Positions 57,748 through 64,000 of a DNA stretch of 64,000 nt are shown piece by piece; position 1 is the first letter of the stretch; each line of letters begins with the position of its first letter. The notes below the pieces were generated by a model. That model saw only the letters and a program-made list of their open reading frames with translations, was not told the DNA's origin and searched no databases. The stretch is taken from assembly GCF_020682705.1 (NCBI RefSeq), contig NZ_JAGTTN010000001.1, positions 1,294,081 to 1,358,080 on the forward strand, in the 5' to 3' direction. The DNA is from Microbacterium allomyrinae. Lineage in GTDB: Bacteria; Actinomycetota; Actinomycetes; Actinomycetales; Microbacteriaceae. The position numbers were made by a program, and so were the translations under genes.

Positions 57748-57889
57748 CCGCGCGGAAAGCGGCGAGAACGATCGTTCCCGCGCCCCTCCAAGCGCCGCTG
57801 GCGCGTCGCTCGGAGCCTCGGGGCGCGTGGGCCCAGCCGCCACCGCGGCGGGTGGCGGCGTCCGAACGGCGACCGGGTCGGAGAGCAGG

Positions 57890-57985
57890 TCAGGCTCCGC
57901 GCAGACGCTCCGAGAGACGGGTCAGGCTCCGCGCAGACGCTCCGAGAGAGCGGTCAGGCTCCGCGCAGGCGCTCCGAGAGGTACG
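57890..57985. repeat. 32-bp tandem repeats duplicating the glyS 3' end
   Basis: The block TCAGGCTCCGCGCAGACGCT, followed by CCGAGAG, starts at 57890, 57922 and 57954 (period 32 bp). The third copy, with one base difference, is the real 3' end of glyS including its stop (LSERLRGA). The first two lie downstream of the stop and are untranslated. The rest of the 284-bp gap 57670-57953 holds the REP-like copy B and nothing else I recognise. Confidence 0.85.
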
Positions 57986-59339
57986 CGTGCAGGCCCTCGA
58001 GCGGCACGCGCTCCTGCGCCATCGTGTCGCGGTCGCGAACGGTGACGGCGCGGTCCTCGAGCGAGTCGAAGTCGACCGTGACGCAGAACGGGGTGCCGAT
58101 CTCGTCCTGGCGGCGGTAGCGGCGGCCGATCGCACCGGCATCGTCGAAGTCGATGTTCCAGTCACCGCGCAGGCTCTCGGCCACCTCGCGGGCGATCGGC
58201 GACAGCTGCTCGTTGCGCGAGAGCGGCAGAACGGCCGCCTTGACGGGCGCGAGACGGGGGTCCAGGCCCAGCACGGTGCGGGTGTCGGTGCCGCCCTTGG
58301 CGTTGGGCACCTGCTCTTCGCGGTACGAGTCGACGAGGAACGCCATCATGGCGCGCGTGAGACCGAACGAAGGCTCGATGACGTACGGGGTGTACTTCTC
58401 TCCCGAGGCCTGGTCGAAGTAGGTGAGGCTCTGGCCCGACGCCTCGGTGTGGCTCGACAGGTCGTAGTCGGTGCGGTTGGCGACGCCCATCAGCTCGCCC
58501 CACTCCTTGCCGGCGAAGCCGAACCGGTACTCGACGTCGATCGTGCCGGCCGAGTAGTGGGCGCGGTCCTCTTCGGGCACGTCGAACTGACGCATGTTCT
58601 CGGGGTCGATGCCCAGATCGATGAACCAGTTCCAGCAGGCCTCGACCCAATGGTCGAACCATTCGCCGGCTTCGGCGGGCGGCGTGAAGAACTCGATCTC
58701 CATCTGCTCGAACTCGCGCGTGCGGAAGATGAAGTTTCCGGGCGTGATCTCGTTGCGGAAGGCCTTGCCCACCTGGCCGATGCCGAACGGCGGCTTCTTG
58801 CGGCTCGCGGTGAGCACGTTGGAGAAGTTCACGAAGATGCCCTGCGCCGTCTCGGGGCGGAGGTAGTACAGGCCCGACTCGTCGTCGACGACGCCGAGGT
58901 AGGTCTTCACGAGACCCGAGAACGCCTTGGGCTCGGTGTAGTTGCCCTTCGTGCCGCAGTTCGGGCACGGCACGTCCGCGAGGCCGTTCTCGGCCTTGCG
59001 GCCCTTGCGCGCCTCGAAGTCCTCGATGAGGTTGTCGGCGCGGAAGCGCTTGTGGCACTGCAGGCACTCGACGAGCGGGTCGGTGAACGTCGCGACGTGA
59101 CCGGATGCCTCCCACACGCGCTTGGGCAGGATGATCGAGGAATCCAGGCCGACCATGTCGCCGCGCCCGCGCACGAAGGTCTGCCACCACTGACGGCGGA
59201 TGTTCTCTTTGAGCTCGGTGCCCAGTGGGCCGTAGTCCCATGCCGACCGGGATCCGCCGTAGATCTCACCCGCTTGGAACACGAACCCGCGGTGACGGGC
59301 GAGGGCGATGACTTTGTCGAGGCGAGACTGCTCGGCCAC
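57954..59339 (-). CDS. glyS: Glycyl-tRNA synthetase
   Basis: A 461-residue class II aminoacyl-tRNA synthetase of the dimeric type, which charges tRNA-Gly. Motifs include [30 protein letters not shown] at the N-terminus, a zinc-ribbon-like insert with CLQC and CPNC pairs, [12 protein letters not shown] and [25 protein letters not shown] (motif 2), and [16 protein letters not shown] (motif 3). The length is standard. The GTG at 59339 has TTGGAGCC upstream; the 21-codon longer frame starts with unrelated residues. Its 3' end is tandemly triplicated. Confidence 0.95.
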   Translation of the reverse strand: MAEQSRLDKVIALARHRGFVFQAGEIYGGSRSAWDYGPLGTELKENIRRQWWQTFVRGRGDMVGLDSSIILPKRVWEASGHVATFTDPLVECLQCHKRFRADNLIEDFEARKGRKAENGLADVPCPNCGTKGNYTEPKAFSGLVKTYLGVVDDESGLYYLRPETAQGIFVNFSNVLTASRKKPPFGIGQVGKAFRNEITPGNFIFRTREFEQMEIEFFTPPAEAGEWFDHWVEACWNWFIDLGIDPENMRQFDVPEEDRAHYSAGTIDVEYRFGFAGKEWGELMGVANRTDYDLSSHTEASGQSLTYFDQASGEKYTPYVIEPSFGLTRAMMAFLVDSYREEQVPNAKGGTDTRTVLGLDPRLAPVKAAVLPLSRNEQLSPIAREVAESLRGDWNIDFDDAGAIGRRYRRQDEIGTPFCVTVDFDSLEDRAVTVRDRDTMAQERVPLEGLHAYLSERLRGA

Positions 59340-59411
59340 GGTGGCTCCAATGGTCGGGAAGGAGGAGTGCACGAGAGTGCGGGATGCCGCGAATCGCGGC
59401 ATCCGTCGATT

Positions 59412-60440
59412 CTAGTCGCCGCGCGGCACCGGGCCGGTGTCGCCGTCGGCCCGCTCGAACGCACGGTCCCACTCCTGCAGCTCCTTGCGACGGCCGATCA
59501 GGCCGTCGAGCGAGACCTGGAAGTGCAGGCCGCGACGGGCGTTGACCTGCTTGATGTTCTCGACGAGCTCTGTCGAGAACGCCGACACCGCGGTGCGCAC
59601 CTCGCGGACGCGCTCTTCGGGGTCGTCCCAAAGATCCGGATGGGTCAGGATGTCGAGCAGATAGTCGCGATCGAGGGCGCCGGTGAGCTTGCGCAGCGTC
59701 TCGCCGTACTCGACGGCCGCGGCCGCGCGCTGGCCTTCCTCGCCTTTTCGATCGAGCCGGTCGAAGAGCTCGGTCGTGTTCGCCGCGATCGTGCCGGCAT
59801 CGTGCGCCATCTCGACCGCGCCGGCGATGCCCGCACCCCCGGCGCGCGCATACTCCGCACTCAGCGCCTGGAGCGTGCGGACGTGCGTGCGGACCGGCTC
59901 GGGAAGCGGATGCGCCCCCGCCTGTCGGGTGGCACGTCGCCGCGAGCGCGTCACGCCGAAGATCACGGCGCCTGCGGCGACCAGCGCCGCCACGCCCAGC
60001 GCGATGCCGATGAACGGCCCCGCGTCCACGCCCAGTGCGGGCGCATCCGCGGGGGTGGCCGCGATGACGCCCTGGATCGTCTCGGTGAGCGCGTCGCCCA
60101 CGTCCGCTCCCGACGCCTCGGCCGCGTTGGCGATCTGCATGGCCTCGTTCGTGGCCAGCACGCGAGAACCGGCCAGGAGGTCGTCGCCCACCGCGACGAT
60201 GATCGTGGCGGTGTCGGGGTGCGCGGCGGCGATCTCCGAGAGGATCTCGGGACCGGATGCCTCGAGCGCTGCGTTGTCGGAGAAGACCGCGACACCGATC
60301 GAGGCGTCTCCCACCTGGGCCGTCAGCTGGTCGTGCAGCGCAGTGGCGCCCGAGAGCTCGGGCGACACGTAGACGCTGCTCTGGGCCAGGGCGTCGACGG
60401 CGTCGTCGACGTACCCCTGTCCGCTCATCGCCGCAGTCAC
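59412..60440 (-). CDS. Membrane protein, downstream partner of the VWA lipoprotein
   Basis: A 342-residue protein. An N-terminal ~150-residue domain (GYVDDAVDALAQSSVYVSPELSGA, IGVAVFSDNAALEASG, TATIIVAVGDDLLAGSR) resembles the TPM/Rv1476-like extracytoplasmic domains of actinobacteria, followed by one helix (PFIGIALGVAALVAAGAVIFGV) and a cytoplasmic helical part with RELxEWDRAFERADG at its end. No enzymatic function can be assigned. I chose the GTG at 60440, 11 nt after the VWA gene stop; an ATG at 60428 is possible. Confidence 0.65.
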   Translation of the reverse strand: MTAAMSGQGYVDDAVDALAQSSVYVSPELSGATALHDQLTAQVGDASIGVAVFSDNAALEASGPEILSEIAAAHPDTATIIVAVGDDLLAGSRVLATNEAMQIANAAEASGADVGDALTETIQGVIAATPADAPALGVDAGPFIGIALGVAALVAAGAVIFGVTRSRRRATRQAGAHPLPEPVRTHVRTLQALSAEYARAGGAGIAGAVEMAHDAGTIAANTTELFDRLDRKGEEGQRAAAAVEYGETLRKLTGALDRDYLLDILTHPDLWDDPEERVREVRTAVSAFSTELVENIKQVNARRGLHFQVSLDGLIGRRKELQEWDRAFERADGDTGPVPRGD

Positions 60441-60451
60441 GCTCGTCTCGC

Positions 60452-62326
60452 TTAGAAGTTGTTGATGACGGAGGCGAACACGAGGTCGATCTTGGCGGCG
60501 TCCGACGCGTCGAACCACTGGCCGCCGGTGGCCTCGGCGATCCGCTGCAGCGCACCGGTGTCTGCGCCTTCGCCGTAGGCGATCGGGAAGATGCGCACCG
60601 GTGCGTCGTCTCCGCCCTCGCTCGACTCCTTGCCGATCTTCGCGATCAGCGAGTCGAGCGAGATCGTCGAATCGGTGTCCTGTCCGTCCGACAGCACGAC
60701 GATGGCGTTGATGCGGCCTGGCTCTGCCCGCGCCGTCATCTCTTCGTAGGCGGCGGCGATCGCGTCGTACAGCGGAGTGCCCTGCCGATCGGCGAAGCGC
60801 AGGTCGTCGAGCGACGAGTCGACCGATTCGCGATCGGAGGCGAGCGGACTGACGTCGCGCAGGACGACGATGTTCTGTCCGGCAGCAGACGAGACCCCGG
60901 TCGTGAAGGCCCACACGCCGACCTCATCGCTGGAGCGGAAGTGCCCCAGGGTCGACTGGGCGCCCTCGATGGCGCCGTCGAGCTTGGAGCGGCCGTCGCC
61001 GATCGCCTCGTCCATCGAGCCCGAGATGTCGATCACCTCGAGCACCGACGACGGCTTGCGGATCTGCGTCCACTGATCGATGGCGGCCGAGACCACGTCG
61101 ACGGACGGTTTCGGAAGGGTGACCGCAGGTCCGGCCGGGTCCACGCCGTACTCGGCGGTGAAGAGGTCGCCGAGGGCGACGGACTCGTCGAGCGGCCGGA
61201 AGCCGTACTCCGGCAGGATCTGCTGCGCCGCATCGGTCTGCAGGAACTCCGCGAACGCCGCGCCGGCGGTCGCCTGCACCTCGGTCACCCAGTCGGCGCC
61301 GAGCACCGTGATGGGGTTGTCGGACCACATCGAGCCACCCGAGGGGTAGACCGCGACGAGCTTCTCCTTCGGAGGCGTGAGCGTCTCGCCGGGCTGCACG
61401 GTGTGCGAGTCGGGGTTGCCCTGGTTGTAATTGAGCAGCGAGGTCTCTTCGAGGGCGACGGCCGAGACGTAGCCCGAGCCCCCCGAGCCGTTCTGCGTCT
61501 CGTCGTACAGCGTGTTCAGCACCTTGCCGGTCGTGTCGCCGTAGTGGATCACGCACTCCTCGAACACGCGCGAGAACTCGGCGGCCGCGGCGACGTCGGC
61601 GGCGGTGAGATCGACGGTCTTGCCGGATGCCTCGTACGACTGCATCAGGATCGCCGAGAGCCCGGTGGTCGAGGTGTTGGGGTTCGTCTTGGAGATCTTG
61701 AACGATCCCCACAGCGGCTTGCCGACGCTCGCCCAGCCTGCCGGGTCCTGGCAGAGCGCCTCGAAGTCCGTGATCCCGATCTCGGACCCGGGATACCCCA
61801 GTGCCTTCGCCATCGTCTCGGGCACGCCGAACACGACGGGGGTGTGCGTGAACGACTCGGGCTCGCCGACGAGAGAGGCGGATGCCGCGGCCGCGACCCG
61901 CTCGGTCCACACGGTCGATGCGGGCGACCACATCGTGGGCCAGCGGCGTGCGTCGTCGTCGGGCCAGTCGCCGCCGGCGGTGAGGAAGCGCGTCGCGTCG
62001 CCGGACGAGACGTTGATGGGGCGCACCGTCGCGCATTCGGCCAGGCCCTCGTGCTGCGGCGACTCCTTGAAGGCGTCGGCCAGGGCATCGAGCATGTTGA
62101 CCTTCTCGGACGAGGTCGCCACGACCACGCTCGTGCACCCGTCGTCGGCGAAGTCGCCGTCGGCATCGGAGTCGACATCGGTGCTCGCACCGAAGCATCC
62201 GGTCAGCGCGAGGACCGTGCCCAGCGCGACGACCCCCGCACCCGCCAGGCGGGCGCCGTGGCGCCAACCTGCCGTCGACATCGACGTGACGGAGAGGACG
62301 GACGTTCGCGGGGGGCGAGGGGCCAT
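60452..62326 (-). CDS. Lipoprotein with solute-binding and VWA domains
   Basis: A 624-residue exported lipoprotein. The signal peptide ends in LALTGC (Cys44), so the protein is anchored outside. Residues ~60-400 resemble a periplasmic solute-binding domain (PINVSSGDATRFLTAGG, WGSFKISKTNPNTSTTGLSA). Residues ~425-620 form a von Willebrand A domain whose MIDAS motif is D433-I-S435-G-S437. Such fusions are thought to work in cell-wall or metal-linked adhesion; the role is unknown. The ATG at 62326 is supported by TACGCT 6 nt upstream (leaderless); an ATG at 62281 would give a shorter signal peptide. Confidence 0.8.
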   Translation of the reverse strand: MAPRPPRTSVLSVTSMSTAGWRHGARLAGAGVVALGTVLALTGCFGASTDVDSDADGDFADDGCTSVVVATSSEKVNMLDALADAFKESPQHEGLAECATVRPINVSSGDATRFLTAGGDWPDDDARRWPTMWSPASTVWTERVAAAASASLVGEPESFTHTPVVFGVPETMAKALGYPGSEIGITDFEALCQDPAGWASVGKPLWGSFKISKTNPNTSTTGLSAILMQSYEASGKTVDLTAADVAAAAEFSRVFEECVIHYGDTTGKVLNTLYDETQNGSGGSGYVSAVALEETSLLNYNQGNPDSHTVQPGETLTPPKEKLVAVYPSGGSMWSDNPITVLGADWVTEVQATAGAAFAEFLQTDAAQQILPEYGFRPLDESVALGDLFTAEYGVDPAGPAVTLPKPSVDVVSAAIDQWTQIRKPSSVLEVIDISGSMDEAIGDGRSKLDGAIEGAQSTLGHFRSSDEVGVWAFTTGVSSAAGQNIVVLRDVSPLASDRESVDSSLDDLRFADRQGTPLYDAIAAAYEEMTARAEPGRINAIVVLSDGQDTDSTISLDSLIAKIGKESSEGGDDAPVRIFPIAYGEGADTGALQRIAEATGGQWFDASDAAKIDLVFASVINNF

Positions 62327-62338
62327 GGGTACAGCGTA
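62327..62338 (-). promoter_or_regulatory. -10 box of a leaderless transcript (VWA lipoprotein)
   Basis: TACGCT on the minus strand (62338-62333) ends 6 nt before the ATG at 62326. It favours that start over the ATG at 62281. Confidence 0.45.
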
Positions 62339-62480
62339 AATCCCGATCGGGGTCGATGCATCGTCGGCGTTCTCGCCTCGAATCCTCCGACCCCTCGCGG
62401 CCACGCTTCGAGAGGTCTAGCATGTGCCGCGTCGGGGACGGCGACGACTGCCGGGCCTGCGCGAATCCGGGAGGTGCGCG

Positions 62481-63560
62481 ATGACCGCGCCCGAGAACGA
62501 CGATGCCGTCGACGCCTTCGCCGAGGTCGTCTTCGACAGGCTCATCGGCGGGATCGAGATCCTGTCGATCTACCTCGGCGACCGGTTGGGCCTGTACCGG
62601 GCGCTCGCCGGATCACCCGCGACCGCTGCGGAGCTCGCCTCGCGTGCCGGCATCCACGAACGGTACGCGCGGGAGTGGCTCGAGCAGCAGGCGGTGGCGG
62701 GGTTCCTCACCGTCGATCCCACCCGAGATGCCACTCAACGACAGTTCGTGCTGCCGGCCGCGCACGAGCGCGTGCTCGCCGACCCGTCGTCGCTGGTCTA
62801 CTCCGCGCCGCTCGCGCGGATGGTGGCGGCGGCGGCATCCCGCCTCCCCGATCTGCTGACGGCATACCGCACCGGGGGCGGGGTCGGGTGGGCGCTGTTC
62901 GGCGACGACGCCCGCGATGCCCAGGGCGACCAGAACCGCCCCTGGTTCGACTCCGCGCTCGCCGGCGCCCTCGCGTCCGTCCCGGCGGTGCACGATGCGC
63001 TGTCGCGCGACGGCGCCCGCATCGCCGATGTCGGATGCGGCCACGGTTGGTCGACCATCGCGCTCGCGCAGGCCTACCCCTCGGCATCCGTCGACGGGTT
63101 CGACCTCGACGCGCCCGCGCTGGAGTCCGCGCGTCTCCATGCCGAGGGGCTCGAGCGGGTGTCGTTCCATCACCTGGCCGGCGAGCGCGTGGCGGACGGG
63201 AGAGAAGCCGCCTACGACGCCGCGTTCGTGTTCGAGGCCCTCCACGACATGCCCGATCCGGTCGGCGTGCTCACGGCGCTGCACCGGGCCGTGAAGCCCG
63301 ACGGCGTCGTCGTCATCATGGACGAGGCCGTCGCCGAACAGTTCACCGCGCCCGGCGACCCGATCGAGCGGGTCATGTACGGCTACAGCCTCTTCGTCTG
63401 CCTGCCCGACTCCATGTCCACCGCGGGTTCGGTCGCCACGGGCACCGTGATGCGCCGGTCGACGCTCGCCCGCTACGCACGCGAGGCGGGATTCCGCGAC
63501 GCCGTCGCCCTTCCCATCGAGGGGTTCGCGGCGTTCCGCTTCTACCTGCTGGAGCGCTGA
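62481..63560 (+). CDS. Class I SAM-dependent methyltransferase
   Basis: A 359-residue protein. The N-terminal ~95 residues are a winged-helix dimerisation domain (YLGDRLGLYRALAGSPATAAELASRAGIHERYAREWLEQQAVAGFL) as in O-methyltransferase-like enzymes. The methyltransferase core has motif I IADVGCGHGWSTIALAQAYP, VDGFDLD and AAFVFEALHDMPDPV. The acceptor substrate is unknown. The ATG at 62481 has GGGAGG 5 nt upstream, which fixes the start. It converges on the DUF4870 gene with 1 bp between the stops. Confidence 0.85.
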   Translation: MTAPENDDAVDAFAEVVFDRLIGGIEILSIYLGDRLGLYRALAGSPATAAELASRAGIHERYAREWLEQQAVAGFLTVDPTRDATQRQFVLPAAHERVLADPSSLVYSAPLARMVAAAASRLPDLLTAYRTGGGVGWALFGDDARDAQGDQNRPWFDSALAGALASVPAVHDALSRDGARIADVGCGHGWSTIALAQAYPSASVDGFDLDAPALESARLHAEGLERVSFHHLAGERVADGREAAYDAAFVFEALHDMPDPVGVLTALHRAVKPDGVVVIMDEAVAEQFTAPGDPIERVMYGYSLFVCLPDSMSTAGSVATGTVMRRSTLARYAREAGFRDAVALPIEGFAAFRFYLLER

Positions 63561-63561
63561 G

Positions 63562-63945
63562 TCAGCTGACGAACGGGATCGACAGCGGGTACGTGTACGG
63601 CTGCCCCTGGTTCGCCTTCACCGCGGCGATGATGCAGAACACGATGTTGAGCACGTACGCGGCGATGAGGATGAAGATGCCGATGATCACGATGCTGAGG
63701 ATGCCGCCGACCACGTAGGCGATGATCAGCGTCAGCTGGAAGTTCAGAGCCGTCGCGGTGTGCGCACGGACGAACGGACCGCGGTCCTTGAGCACCAGGA
63801 AGCCGATGAGAGGTGCGAGGAACCCGAAGAACAGTCCACCCAGGTGGACGAGCGTCGACCACAGCTTCTCATCGGAAGGGGTCATGTACTGCGGTGGCTG
63901 GGCCGCGCCGTACGGGGGCTGCGGCGGGTAGGGCGGAGTGGTCAC
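63562..63945 (-). CDS. DUF4870 membrane protein
   Basis: A 127-residue protein. A Pro/Tyr-rich N-terminus (TTPPYPPQPPYGAAQPPQYM) precedes the DUF4870 domain: LWSTLVHLGGLFFGFLAPLIGFLVLKDRGPFVRAHTATALNFQ, then two more helices. The family is widespread and uncharacterised. The GTG at 63945 follows a TAGGCT box (63958-63953) by 7 nt. Confidence 0.85.
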   Translation of the reverse strand: MTTPPYPPQPPYGAAQPPQYMTPSDEKLWSTLVHLGGLFFGFLAPLIGFLVLKDRGPFVRAHTATALNFQLTLIIAYVVGGILSIVIIGIFILIAAYVLNIVFCIIAAVKANQGQPYTYPLSIPFVS

Positions 63946-64000
63946 GGACCCAAGCCTAGGGGCGGCGCGCAGCCGCCACTCGGGGGCTGCCCCCCCCCCC

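Noticed and set aside
58162..59241. 359-codon minus-strand frame inside glyS
   Set aside because: Arg/Gly/Pro-rich shadow of glyS in another frame; high GC keeps such frames open. The same applies to many long Arg-rich frames throughout the window.
63990..64000. Run of 11 C at the right edge
   Set aside because: Lies at the window edge without context; could be a phase-variable tract or a sequence-end artefact and cannot be judged.
1..64000. Prophage or mobile island suggested by the phage holin family gene
   Set aside because: The Holin-X gene sits with DUF3618 and YtxH genes in a chromosomal envelope cluster; no other phage, integrase or transposase gene was seen.

Overview
The window looks like a chromosome segment from a high-GC Gram-positive actinobacterium, most likely Microbacteriaceae and close to Microbacterium. 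That is an inference from the very high GC, frequent GTG starts and 4-bp ATGA/GTGA gene overlaps. Other pointers are coenzyme F420 genes, an actinobacterial Holin-X/DUF3618/YtxH trio, a YkoE-type thiamine transporter and many apparently leaderless genes (a TANNNT box 6-7 nt before the start codon). I saw no rRNA, tRNA, prophage, insertion sequence or CRISPR array.

Layout. 1-5.2 kb: two paralogous HAD phosphatases flanking a LysE exporter, then a minus-strand lipid/acyl-CoA block (two SDRs and an enoyl-CoA hydratase) and a DUF488 gene. 5.2-14.0 kb: a minus-strand carbohydrate operon running lacI-type regulator, lipoprotein binding protein, two ABC permeases, FAD oxidoreductase and a secreted GH36-like glycosidase with three CBM5/12 modules. 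Two matching operators lie in front of the regulator and the binding protein. 14.1-18.0 kb: an aminoglycoside-phosphotransferase remnant, an SRPBCC gene, and a TPP-riboswitch-controlled ECF thiamine/HMP transporter (ykoE, fused double ATPase, EcfT). 18.0-26.6 kb: a D,D-carboxypeptidase, a J-domain/NERD-like protein, a three-gene operon with 3-hydroxyisobutyryl-CoA hydrolase, and an ABC-2 exporter whose ATPase carries a ~425-residue acidic tail.

27-37.8 kb: an F420 island with fbiC, a Baeyer-Villiger-type monooxygenase, fgd and cofC on the plus strand, an array of 82-bp tandem repeats, a cupin, a frameshifted methyltransferase, then cofD, a TauE/SafE permease and hemD on the minus strand. The CofH half of FbiC lacks its radical-SAM cysteines, the most surprising observation here. 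37.9-47.8 kb: small envelope proteins, hemY, and a four-gene MacB/FtsX-type ABC cluster. 47.9-53.8 kb: a DNA-repair-like gene, a DUF1801 gene, a large SARP/AfsR-type regulator and a DrrAB-type exporter with two pairs of SARP-like heptamer repeats in front of it. 54-64 kb: NfeD and flotillin, a divergent SDR/TetR pair with overlapping leaderless promoters, glyS, a VWA lipoprotein pair, a methyltransferase and a DUF4870 protein.

Several families of palindromic repeats are scattered through intergenic DNA, and two have entered coding sequence (the fbiC linker and the cofC 5' end).
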